NCBI RefSeq assembly: GCF_000255135.1
Contig: NC_016751.1
Span: forward strand, 2,167,408 to 2,231,407
Length of the DNA: 64,000 nucleotides
DNA from: Marinitoga piezophila KA3
GTDB taxonomy: Bacteria > Thermotogota > Thermotogae > Petrotogales > Petrotogaceae
Reading direction: 5' to 3'
In this document: positions 53,620 through 63,826 of the stretch, piece after piece
How the letters are laid out: the number at the start of each line of letters is the position of its first letter
Numbering within the stretch: the stretch's first letter is position 1
Made by a program: the position numbers and the translations under genes
Notes under the pieces: generated by a model
The model's input: the letters and a program-made list of their open reading frames with translations, nothing else
What the model was told of the DNA's origin: nothing
Databases searched by the model: none

Positions 53620-54118
53620 TCAGAGAAATCTATCAATAATATCATCAAGCAAAATTCTTTCATCATCTTCAAAAGAGTAATAGCCTAAAACAACATGCTT
53701 TTGCCCGAAACCATATTTAATTGCAAAATCACGAACCTTCCCTTTTGGATAAGGAGTAATGGGCCATTTAATATCGTATCGAACACAATTTCTTAAAAAC
53801 ACATCAAAGATTTTCATTTCCTCATCACTGAGCTTAAAATAATTAAAAACAAACTCCTTAAAGTTCTTTGTTTTCTTAAAAAGCTCAGTGATGAGTTTTT
53901 TTCTTGCTAAATAAAATGGTGAAATATTATAATTCATGTCTTTTCCATCTTCAGAATTCAATAATCTTCTTTCGGCTTTCTTCAAATCAAAATCACTCAT
54001 CATAACATTAAAAAAATACATCTTCTCATAATTAGCAGAGAAGAATTTAATAATCTTATCCTCCCTTGCTAATTCTCTTAACATTGTTGTTGTCGAAATA
54101 ACTTTATTTGCATAAAAT
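53620..54118 (-). pseudogene. Deleted copy of the TPR-like gene at 26595
   Basis: The last about 145 codons are nearly identical to the C-terminal domain of the 26595-28034 gene (FFSANYEKMYFFNVMMSDFD to the end). They are joined near 54060 to the short stretch FYANKVIS...TMLRELAR that in the full gene lies about 260 codons earlier. Comparison implies loss of about 775 bp in the middle and of the true N-terminus. A 154-codon frame remains open, but it has no proper start context. Confidence 0.85.
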
Positions 54119-54133
54119 AAACCTTCTAAAATA

Positions 54134-54197
54134 TTGATAAATAGCGAATTTTTATTTTTGAAAAAACACTTGCAAGTCGTGTTGGAAAGGATAAAAT
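54134..54197 (+). promoter_or_regulatory. Promoter module C (truncated repeated element)
   Basis: TGATAAATAGCG box at 54134-54145, TTGCAA (54170-54175), 16 bp, TAAAAT (54192-54197). It matches modules A and B from the box onward; the upstream GTTAC inverted repeat is lost. It points rightward into the AT-rich region. Confidence 0.7.
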
Positions 54198-54775
54198 AAA
54201 AAAATAAGATGAAAGAATGAAATTTGAAATGAACCCCGGAAGAAAATTTATTTTCTAATAATCAGGGCATTTTTTATAAAAATCATAAAATAAATTAATG
54301 ATTATTGTCCTTTGAATTAAACAAAAAAAATAACAATAAAAATATATCAGATGATATAATAATTATGTAAATTTATCGAATTTGTCAAAATAAAAATTAA
54401 TTGAAATTTTACTGGAATTTTACATTATATATTGACATCTTTTTTTTTTTCTGCTAAAATTATTGTGAATTAAATAAGTGAAAATAATATCTTTTAATTA
54501 TACAATAATATAATATAAAAATTATCCATTTATTGGGTTTTATCTTGAATTGTTAAGCTATAAAATTCACAATATTATCTTTAGTATTATTAAATAAATC
54601 ACATAATGCCTAAATAAATTTCAAAAATAATTTTGAATTACACTTGTGCATGGTTAGAAATATTATTTAAATATAACTGAGCAAATTCTATAATCAAAAA
54701 ATTTTCATTTCTCAGCCGGCTGAGTTGTTCTGGTACCAAGAATTTATAAAAAATTTAATAATTTATTTAGAGAGG
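54198..54775. other. Long AT-rich non-coding stretch with a GC-rich palindrome
   Basis: I see no gene in these 578 bases on either strand. It holds a consensus promoter (listed separately) and the perfect 14-bp palindrome CTCAGCCGGCTGAG at 54711-54724, striking in such AT-rich sequence and a candidate operator or RNA hairpin. Confidence 0.6.
54432..54460 (+). promoter_or_regulatory. Consensus sigma-A promoter with a T-rich spacer
   Basis: TTGACA (54432-54437), 17 bp consisting largely of T, TAAAAT (54455-54460). It is the best promoter in the block and points to the mini-peptide region 330 bp downstream. Confidence 0.7.
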
Positions 54776-54789
54776 ATGGGTGGTAGGAA

Positions 54790-54929
54790 TTGGATAGAGA
54801 AAGTCGAAGAAGAGAAAAAAATGAATTTTGGTGTCCGTATAAAGGAGCTGTATGTTTTTAGATTGCTGGTGGTTGTGTACTTGTAATGGTCCAGGTGGTT
54901 GTTACGAAGCCTGTACAATCGTTCAATAA
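54790..54929 (+). CDS. Putative cysteine-rich peptide split by a frame change
   Basis: Frame 1 runs from TTG 54790 for 23 codons: a charged leader (DRESRRREKNE), then FWCPYKGAVCF, stop TAG 54859-54861. Frame 2, one base back, starts in the same place with MFLDCWWLC (ATG 54852, AAAGGAG at 54841-54847) and continues to GCYEACTIVQ, stop 54927-54929. If the T5 run at 54855-54859 were read with a -1 slip, one 46-residue peptide would result. It would have cysteines at 15, 22, 26, 30, 32, 38 and 42 behind a basic leader. The 25-residue frame-2 peptide can also be made alone. No known family recognised; a toxin, bacteriocin or RiPP precursor is possible. Confidence 0.4.
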
Positions 54930-55108
54930 ACAAAATTAATTTATTAGTGTCTTCAAAAATAGAAAAAAATAAAGTAAAAAGGAAGTAAAAAATATTACGA
55001 AAAGTGAAACCAAAGAAAATGAAGAAGAAAATAGAAAGAAATGGAAAGAAAAATAAGAAAAAGTCAGGTAAGGAAACAAAAAAATGAAAAAAAAAAAGAA
55101 TAAAAAAA

Positions 55109-55378
55109 TTAAGACTGAACAAAAGAAGATTTAGTTTGTTTAATAGAAAAAATTAAATCATCCCGCTTCATAGAATGAGCTAAGAAAGCAGAGGCGATAA
55201 AAAAGAGATTAATAAGATTAGCATCAAGAGAAACTGAATTGATAAAGCGTAATTTGGTATGAGAAAGGATAGATTCTAATCTTGCAAAAAGAGAGAGAAT
55301 ATAAGCAAAAGAGGAATGAGATTTCATACATTCAGAATAAACAAAATCAAGATAAATTTGTTTAGGATTCTTACTCAT
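55109..55378 (-). CDS. Doubtful 89-residue ORF
   Basis: MSKNPKQIYLDFVYSECMKS onward, with no recognised domain. The upstream GAGAG is a weak ribosome site. The plus strand is unusually purine-rich from about 54950 to 55340, which by itself lowers stop codons on the minus strand, so the open frame may be chance. The adjoining purine tract 54950-55108 shows no gene I can support. Confidence 0.25.
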   Translation of the reverse strand: MSKNPKQIYLDFVYSECMKSHSSFAYILSLFARLESILSHTKLRFINSVSLDANLINLFFIASAFLAHSMKRDDLIFSIKQTKSSFVQS

Positions 55379-55559
55379 GGTTTAATCTCTCAGCTAGGAA
55401 GTTTAGTTTTAATTAACTATATTAAATAAAAATTTAATACAGTTAAATTATAAAACAGAGAGGTAAACCTCTTTTAAGAATAAGATGAAATTCTGTAAAC
55501 AATATATTTTAGGAATTTCGAAAGATACTATAACTTATTATACGAGGAGGTAAATTAAA

Positions 55560-56108
55560 ATGAAAAAAAGGATTTATTTAGTTTTTTTTATTTTAATTTT
55601 TTCGATGATTATGGTTTTTGCATCTTCAGGCGAAAAAGCTATTAATCAAAAAATGCATAAAATATCACCTCGTAATTTCGAACAACCAACAAAAAAACAA
55701 TTGGAAACTTTAAAAGTCTATGAAACACATAAAATTGAAAGCGACTCTTTACTTTTTAATAAAAATATAAAAAAATTTACAAATTATTCTTTTAATATTT
55801 ATACATATCGCACAAGTTTGTATAGAGGAAGTTTTATGCTCTGGTCAAGAGATGTTGTTGAATGGCAAAGTAATGGAACAAAAATCATATCTAGTAGCGG
55901 ATGGCAGGAAGTTGGATATGTATTTCCAAATATAGCTCATGCAAAAGGCATTGTATTAATATATAAAACATCAACATTTCATAAATATCGTGCTACAAAA
56001 ACAATAGGAGCGGGAGTAGTGACGCCCTGGGGAGATGTAAAAATTTATAGTCAGGATGTTACGGATTATGTCGTCGTTTATGCAAATGGTGATGCTGAAT
56101 GGTATTGA
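55560..56108 (+). CDS. Secreted protein of unknown function, with ABC transporter
   Basis: 182 residues. Signal peptide MKKRIYLVFFILIFSMIMVF with a likely cut near ASSG. The mature part has a Lys-rich helical region (about 25-75) and a beta-rich, aromatic C-terminal half (SFMLWSRDVVEWQSNGTKII, ISSSGWQEVGYVFPNIAHAK) ending VVVYANGDAEWY. AGGAGGT precedes the ATG at 8 nt. The ABC ATPase and permease that follow recall bacteriocin plus immunity arrangements such as lactococcin 972 loci, but no clear sequence match to such a bacteriocin can be claimed. Confidence 0.6.
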   Translation: MKKRIYLVFFILIFSMIMVFASSGEKAINQKMHKISPRNFEQPTKKQLETLKVYETHKIESDSLLFNKNIKKFTNYSFNIYTYRTSLYRGSFMLWSRDVVEWQSNGTKIISSSGWQEVGYVFPNIAHAKGIVLIYKTSTFHKYRATKTIGAGVVTPWGDVKIYSQDVTDYVVVYANGDAEWY

Positions 56109-56130
56109 AGAAATTTTTATAATATTAAAA

Positions 56131-56160
56131 ATTAGGAAGGTATGAAAATACCTTCCTAAT
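56131..56160 (+). terminator. Hairpin between secreted-protein and ABC genes
   Basis: A perfect 13-bp stem (ATTAGGAAGGTAT with its complement) around a GAAA tetraloop, with no T run after it. It is probably an mRNA stabiliser or partial attenuator, letting the secreted protein be made in excess over the transporter. Confidence 0.65.
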
Positions 56161-56184
56161 AATAATATAAGGGGGTGATTAATA

Positions 56185-56841
56185 TTGATAACAATAGAAA
56201 ATCTAACAAAGTATTATAAAAATAATTTAATTTTTAAGAATGTTAATATGTTGATTCCAGAAAATAAAGTAACATTGTTTATAGGTGCAAATGGAAGTGG
56301 AAAAACTACATTATTTAAATGTTTATTAAATTTAGAAGATTATAGAGGTAAGATTTTATATGATGGTAAATGCTTAAATGAAATAAGAGACACTATATAT
56401 GTAATTTATGATGATACTCCATTATATTATAATCTCAGTGGTTATAAAAATATCGAGTTATTATTGAATAAAAAAATCAGTATTCAACAAATAAAAGAAA
56501 TCTCATACATGTTTTTGAAAGATGAAATTTTGAAATTAAAAGTAAAATATTATTCTCATGGCCAGCGAAAAAAATTAAGTTTAATTATCGCAATGCTTAC
56601 AAGTCCAAAATATTTATTTATGGATGAAATAGCAAATGGCCTGGATTATAATACAAAACTTTTATTGAAGAATTTCATAAAAAAATGGTCAAAAAAAATG
56701 ACAATTATTATGACGGGGCATCAATTTGAATTTTATGATGGTATTATTGATGAGTTGTTTATTTTAAAAGATCATTCAATTATTAAAATTAATGAATATG
56801 GTGGTGATTTGAGTGCAATATATAAAAATCTTATTAAGTAA
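56185..56841 (+). CDS. ABC transporter ATPase (accessory block)
   Basis: 218 residues from TTG 56185 (GGGGGTG 9 nt upstream). Walker A GANGSGKTTLFKCLLNL near 33, an atypical signature YSHGQRKKLSLIIAM near 125 in place of LSGGQ, Walker B YLFMDEIANGLD near 145 with the catalytic Glu present, and H-loop MTGHQFEFYDG near 180. It pairs with the permease overlapping its end. A small, diverged ATPase of the type found in self-immunity exporters. Confidence 0.85.
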   Translation: MITIENLTKYYKNNLIFKNVNMLIPENKVTLFIGANGSGKTTLFKCLLNLEDYRGKILYDGKCLNEIRDTIYVIYDDTPLYYNLSGYKNIELLLNKKISIQQIKEISYMFLKDEILKLKVKYYSHGQRKKLSLIIAMLTSPKYLFMDEIANGLDYNTKLLLKNFIKKWSKKMTIIMTGHQFEFYDGIIDELFILKDHSIIKINEYGGDLSAIYKNLIK

Positions 56842-57769
56842 TATCGGCAAAGAAGTAAAATATCAAATATATTCTGGTGTCTTTATTTTAATGATTATAA
56901 CCCTGTTAATATTTTCCGGACTAAATTTGTATAATCAAAAAAAGTTAATTATACAAAATTATAATTTATTTATACATACATTAAACGAAACAAAAAAAAT
57001 GGGAATGGATGTCGAAGAAATTTTAAAAAAACCTTTAAAAATAGAAGAAAAAAATGGAGTAAAAAAAATAAATAATCCTTTGAAATTTGATTATGAAAAC
57101 GTAGCCCTGGCAATTTATGATTTAAAAAATCCTAACCGCGTTATAACTAATACCTTGAAATATTTATCTTTTATTTTTTATTCATTTTTCTTTGGTGTAT
57201 ATGGTGTATATATTGCAACATATGATATAAAATATAAAACCTTAAAGATAAAAGCTGTTCAGAATAACTGGATGCATATATTATTATCAAAACAGTTATC
57301 AATGTATATATTATCATTCTTAATGATTATTATTGTATTATTTCTGTCAAGTATAATAGGCTTTATATTTTATAATAGTCTTTTTTTTGATATTCCTGTT
57401 AATGAATTTAAATTATCAGTTCAACCTTCAGATACAAACATTATTTTACAATTTGTATTAAGTGTATTTCTTTCATTTATTTTTACAACTTTTGGATTTT
57501 ATCTCGGGTTATTATTTAGAGGAGTTATTTATCCTATATTAATTTTAGTTCTTTATAATTTTATTTTCCCCACTTTTGGAAAATATGATTTAAAAAATTT
57601 AATCTCTATATTAGGACATAAAGTCTTTGATTTTTACGGAAATTTTATATTATTTAAACCTGAAAAAATTTCGTTAAACGTATCTATAATTTTATTAGTT
57701 ACATATATTATTATAAGTACATTATTTACTTATATAATAGTAAAAAACCAAAGTAAATATATAGACTGA
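56813..57769 (+). CDS. ABC transporter permease (accessory block)
   Basis: 318 residues from GTG 56813 (GGTGGTG upstream), starting 29 nt before the ATPase stop. About six membrane helices: one near 20-40, then a roughly 85-residue extracytoplasmic or cytoplasmic loop rich in Lys and Asn, then five helices from 115 on. No further family is recognised beyond ABC-2-like permeases. Confidence 0.75.
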   Translation: MQYIKILLSNIGKEVKYQIYSGVFILMIITLLIFSGLNLYNQKKLIIQNYNLFIHTLNETKKMGMDVEEILKKPLKIEEKNGVKKINNPLKFDYENVALAIYDLKNPNRVITNTLKYLSFIFYSFFFGVYGVYIATYDIKYKTLKIKAVQNNWMHILLSKQLSMYILSFLMIIIVLFLSSIIGFIFYNSLFFDIPVNEFKLSVQPSDTNIILQFVLSVFLSFIFTTFGFYLGLLFRGVIYPILILVLYNFIFPTFGKYDLKNLISILGHKVFDFYGNFILFKPEKISLNVSIILLVTYIIISTLFTYIIVKNQSKYID

Positions 57770-58104
57770 ATAGCGACGTAAATAATATGACAACATCATC
57801 CTTTAATAAAGATTTTATACTAAAAAGCAAGAAGGAAGTAAAAAGTTTTATTAAAATATTATAAAAAACTTCCAAACCTATAAAAATTGATAAAAATTGC
57901 TGGAATTAATCAAATGAGGCAAAAGCCTCATTTTGTTTTGATATGGTATATTGCATACTAAAAGTAAGTCAGAAATAAATTTAGAACTAATTTACTGGTT
58001 GTACAATTTTTTATAGATCCATTATTTGCTATAAGAATGAAATCTGTATATTTTCTAAAATAAGGATACTAAAAAATTTTTGAGTAAATAAAATTCATAA
58101 AAAC
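57770..58104. other. Intergenic region with a CAAATGAG terminator
   Basis: AAATGAGGC (57912-57920), loop AAAA, GCCTCATTT (57925-57933) and a T-rich tail form a terminator for the ABC operon 140 nt after its stop. Otherwise AT-rich; no gene seen. Confidence 0.65.
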
Positions 58105-59969
<1,865 letters not shown>

Positions 59970-59970
<1 letters not shown>

Positions 59971-61181
59971 TATGCTCCAAATTTTTCTAATTTTCTTGCA
60001 TTACCGAGAAGCAATCCCATAAGATCAACAGCATATATTGTTCCCATAGAGCCCCTTGCTGCTTCAAATTCATCAAATGCTTTTGATAAGCCAGCTCTTG
60101 TATATGGGGATTTTATCATAAATGGAACTGGATGCCAGCTGTGTCCGCTCATTGCTACAGGTGTTGAATGATCTCCTGTTACCACTAAAACATCAGGATT
60201 TAATTCAAGTAATTTTGGTAATGCTTCATCAACCATTTCGATTACGTGAACCTTAGCATCAAAGTTTCCGTCTTCTCCGTATGAATCTGTTTTCTTAATA
60301 TGTACATAGAAGAAGTCATATTCATCCCAGTGTTTTTTCAAAGTTTCAAATTCATCTGCAGGTGTTTCTCCGTCAACATCTAAAATATCCATTCCAACCA
60401 ACTTAGCTAAGCCTTTATACATTGGGTAAACAGCAATAGCAGCTGCTCTCATTTTATAAACTTCTGGAAATTTTGGAATTGCAGGGTATTTTGAAAATCC
60501 TCTAATTAATGCAAAATTGATTTTTGGTTCGTCTTTTAATACTTCTCTAATTTCCTTCATTAATTTTGTAACTATTTCTGCAGTTTTTTCTGCAGCAGGA
60601 TCATATGCGTGTGCCCATTTAATTGGCAATCCTTCCTTCTGTGGGTCAGCATCTTCAATTCTGTCATCTAATCCTTCTCCTGTTAGTTTTACAACGAATC
60701 TATGTTCTTTTCCAGGATAGAAAGTGATTTTAACACCATCGATTTCTTTTATGTGTTCTTGTAAGATTTTTACTACTCTTGCTGATTCTTCTGATGCAGG
60801 TCTTCCAGCTCTTCTGTCAACAACAATATCACCGTCTAATGTTGCGAAATTAGCTCTTGCAACAACGTCTTTTTCTCCTACTTCAACATTAATACCAAGT
60901 GCTTCGAGGATACCTCTTCCAATTTGGTATTTAATAGGATCATATCCGAAAATACCAAGATGTCCAGGTCCTGAACCTGGAGTTATTCCTGGTAAAACAG
61001 GTATTGTTTGACCAAGGTCTGATTCTGTTGCTACTTTATCGAGATTTGGAGTTTTTGCAGCCTGTAAAGGAGTTTTTCCATTAATAACTGTGTCTCCTAT
61101 TCCATCCATTACAAGCATTACTATTTTTGAATCTGTTTTTGTAATAAGCTTTTGTAAAAATTCCTGTCTATCTACCATCAT
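59970..61181 (-). CDS. apgM: Cofactor-independent phosphoglycerate mutase, archaeal type
   Basis: 403 residues of the alkaline-phosphatase superfamily. Metal-site motifs are IVMLVMDGIGDT near 20, PGITPGSGPGHLGIFGYDPI near 63 with the catalytic serine, HIKKTDSYGEDGNFDAKVHV near 290 and VTGDHSTPVAMSGHSWHPVP near 335. It interconverts 2- and 3-phosphoglycerate in glycolysis. ATG 61181 has GGAGGGAG upstream. It heads the apgM-comEC-tdk unit. Confidence 0.95.
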
Positions 61182-61339
61182 ATGTTACTCCCTCCCCAAC
61201 AAATAATTGATTTCATAAAAATTATAGCATATTTTCTTTTGGCAATTATAATATTTGAGTAAAATTTTAAAGACGTTATCTTTTTGATAATAATACACTG
61301 GTATAATTAATTTGAAAATTTAACAAGGAGGTTTTTAAA

Positions 61340-61996
61340 ATGAAAAAAGGTATAATATTTGATCTCTACGGAACGCTTATAAATGCAAATCACTTATTTT
61401 TACCAATCGCTAAAATTATTTCAAAGGAATGTAATTATCCATCAAAGATAATCGAAAAAAAGATTAATGAAACATATAAAGAGATATTTAAGGACTATCA
61501 TTTAAAACCGTTTAAACCTGAAAGGGAATATTATAAAATAATGTTTGAAAAAATAATAGATGTTTTTGAATTAAAAAATTCACCAGAATATTATATAGAT
61601 GAAATGTATAAAACATTTATTAACCTGCCACCATACGAAGATGTCGATTATTTAAAATATTTAAAAGAAAATGGCATGAAAATAGCAATACTTTCAAATG
61701 CTGATGATGATTTTGTAATTCCAACTTTAAACAAAAATCCTTTTCCATTTGATTATCTTATTACCTCATATGCCACGAAGTTATATAAACCGGATCCTAA
61801 AATATTTGAATATGCATTAAATGAAATGCGATTATCAAAAGACGATGTGATATTTGTTGGAGATAATTACAATGTTGATATTCTCGGCGGCAATAATTTT
61901 GGGATAAAATCAATTCTTATAAATAGGTTAAATCGTCAATATGAATATTCAGAAACTATAAAATCATTATATGAATTGGATAGATATTTAAAATAA
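61340..61996 (+). CDS. HAD-superfamily hydrolase
   Basis: 218 residues. Motif I FDLYGTLINANHLF near 7, motif II ILSNADDDF near 117, motif III lysine in SYATKLYKPDPKIFEYA near 145, motif IV FVGDNYNVDILGGNNFGIKS near 173. The helical cap between motifs I and II puts it with the haloacid dehalogenase/phosphatase subfamily; the substrate, probably a small phosphate ester, is unknown. AAGGAGG precedes the ATG. The end overlaps the convergent DUF364 gene by 9 nt. Confidence 0.88.
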   Translation: MKKGIIFDLYGTLINANHLFLPIAKIISKECNYPSKIIEKKINETYKEIFKDYHLKPFKPEREYYKIMFEKIIDVFELKNSPEYYIDEMYKTFINLPPYEDVDYLKYLKENGMKIAILSNADDDFVIPTLNKNPFPFDYLITSYATKLYKPDPKIFEYALNEMRLSKDDVIFVGDNYNVDILGGNNFGIKSILINRLNRQYEYSETIKSLYELDRYLK

Positions 61997-62758
61997 TAAA
62001 TTTACCTTGCGAGCAGCACCAGATCTAAATAACGTTCTGGTTCCTGCTCCTTTTTTTATCAGATCAAACAATAAATCGCCATTTTCAACATATGCACCTG
62101 ATAAAATCTTTACAGGAAATACATCTTCCACCATCATAGTTGATGGTCCGGCTATTGCAACTCTATCTGTGTTAACATAATTTAATATCCAATCTATAGT
62201 TCCATTCACAATTGAAGTTCCAGTGATAATAACAGCACTGCATTTTGGGAGCATCTCTATAATTGCCCAATCTGGAAGTACTTCATCACTTCTCCTTTGT
62301 CTATCAAAAACAAGAACATCCCAGACTTTGGGTTTTAATATTTCAACAAAGGGCGTAATTTCGCCAATCATTCCAACAACATCGTTTTTCTTAAATTCCA
62401 TTAATTCTAAAGTATCTCCACCAACAAATCGTTCTGGATTTTTATTAAAGACAGCATTTAATGCAGCGTAAGATACAGATCTTAATAATGGATCACCAGA
62501 AAATAATCCTACTTCTAATAAATCTTTTGCTTTCATTCCAATATTAGCTTTACTCTCTGGTTTTCCGTCTAATCCCATACATTTGTAAAATTCTTCACAT
62601 TTACCTAAAGTATCTTCGCGATTTGTAGCAACAAAACCTACTCTACCATCGCTTAATTTTACAGCTGTTTCTCCAATACCAATAATAAAATCTTCAATAA
62701 TAACATCATCTGTTAAATTTTCAAGAGCTTTGTTATAAAGTTTTTTTGCAATACTCAA
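61988..62758 (-). CDS. DUF364 (putative metal-chelation) protein
   Basis: 256 residues from TTG 62758, chosen because AGGGGGGAT (62763-62771) lies 4 nt upstream; in-frame ATGs further up have no ribosome site. The N-terminal part (IEDFIIGIGETAVKLSDGRV) is the DUF4213-like fold and the C-terminal half DUF364, with GMIGEITPFVEILKP near 145, VIITGTSIVNGTIDWIL near 195 and VAIAGPSTMMVEDVFP near 220. The family is thought to bind a metal or a metal-chelate; its role is unknown. Confidence 0.82.
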   Translation of the reverse strand: MSIAKKLYNKALENLTDDVIIEDFIIGIGETAVKLSDGRVGFVATNREDTLGKCEEFYKCMGLDGKPESKANIGMKAKDLLEVGLFSGDPLLRSVSYAALNAVFNKNPERFVGGDTLELMEFKKNDVVGMIGEITPFVEILKPKVWDVLVFDRQRRSDEVLPDWAIIEMLPKCSAVIITGTSIVNGTIDWILNYVNTDRVAIAGPSTMMVEDVFPVKILSGAYVENGDLLFDLIKKGAGTRTLFRSGAARKVNLLF

Positions 62759-62887
62759 CTTTATCCCCCCTACCATTTTATGTGATACTATTATACTATT
62801 TTTAACATTTAATATCAAATGTTATTTCTCAAAAATTCTGTAAGATAAAAATGGTAAAATTAAATAAACTGGAAGGAGGTTGAAAAA

Positions 62888-63826
62888 ATGAGAAGTATTT
62901 TACAAGATTTAACACCAGAATTTTTGAAAATATTAAATATGGATAAAATATATTGGTATGAAGGATGGAAGGAATATAAACAAAAACATCCCAGATTAAT
63001 TAGTGAATATGAAAAGAAAGAAGATTTAAACGAAGAAAAAATAAAAGAAAGATTACAAGATATTAGAAGAAAAGATTTTGATTTATTTAAGCAGGATTGG
63101 GAGAACAATTTTCTCAGTGTAAAAAAAGAAATGGTTCAAAAACTTTCGAGAAACGCTGAACATTATCAATTAAAACGTGGTGATTTTGTTGTATTTATTA
63201 TGGGAATGTTGGGTTTAAATTCTCATTATTATATCGATACTTACTATGGAACTGTTATTATGGTTGATTCATTTTATCATTTTTTAAATAACGTAGATAT
63301 TAGAGAAACTGTTGATAAGGCGATTTTAGAATTTATTAATAATAGGCCGGTGGATACTAAAAAAGCGCTTTTTGGTAAATTGCTATCACAAATAGAAAAG
63401 ATTATATATGATACAAAAGACATTAATAAAGCTATGGAAAAAATTGTAAAAGTATTATATGATAATGTGGATTATTATAATTGGGTAGGTTTTTATTTAA
63501 CTGACAAAAATGAAAAAAATATATTAAAACTTGGTCCATATCTTGGCGAACCAACAGAACATGTAAAGATACCTTTTGGTGAAGGAATTTGTGGTCAGGC
63601 TGCTGCAACAAAAAATACCTTTGTTGTTCAGGATGTTTCTAAAGCAGAAAATTATCTTTCATGTAGTGAAAAAACAAAATCAGAAATAGTTATTCCTATT
63701 ATTGATAATAACGGAAATGTATATGGAGAGCTGGATATAGACAGTCATAAGTTGGAACCATTTACTATTGAAGATTCCCAATTTTTAGAAGAAATTATTA
63801 ATTTATTTGTTAAAAAATATGTTTAA
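62888..63826 (+). CDS. Free-methionine-sulfoxide-reductase-like GAF protein with N-terminal domain
   Basis: 312 residues. Residues about 165-312 form a GAF domain of the fRMsr (YebR) type: NWVGFYLTDKNEKNILKLGP, IPFGEGICGQAAAT, YLSCSEKTKSEIVIPI and YGELDIDSHKLEPFT. fRMsr reduces free methionine-R-sulfoxide. Two of the three family cysteines are present (in GICG and LSCS), but the first one, normally just before IPxG, is replaced. The N-terminal 150 residues (YWYEGWKEYKQKHPRLISEY, MGMLGLNSHYYIDTYYG) are an unrecognised extension. GGAGG precedes the ATG. Confidence 0.8.
   Translation: MRSILQDLTPEFLKILNMDKIYWYEGWKEYKQKHPRLISEYEKKEDLNEEKIKERLQDIRRKDFDLFKQDWENNFLSVKKEMVQKLSRNAEHYQLKRGDFVVFIMGMLGLNSHYYIDTYYGTVIMVDSFYHFLNNVDIRETVDKAILEFINNRPVDTKKALFGKLLSQIEKIIYDTKDINKAMEKIVKVLYDNVDYYNWVGFYLTDKNEKNILKLGPYLGEPTEHVKIPFGEGICGQAAATKNTFVVQDVSKAENYLSCSEKTKSEIVIPIIDNNGNVYGELDIDSHKLEPFTIEDSQFLEEIINLFVKKYV

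Noticed and set aside
54763..55122. 119-codon Phe-rich minus-strand ORF
   Set aside because: It is mostly the complement of a purine tract (runs of F), lacks a ribosome site and covers the mini-peptide region on the plus strand.
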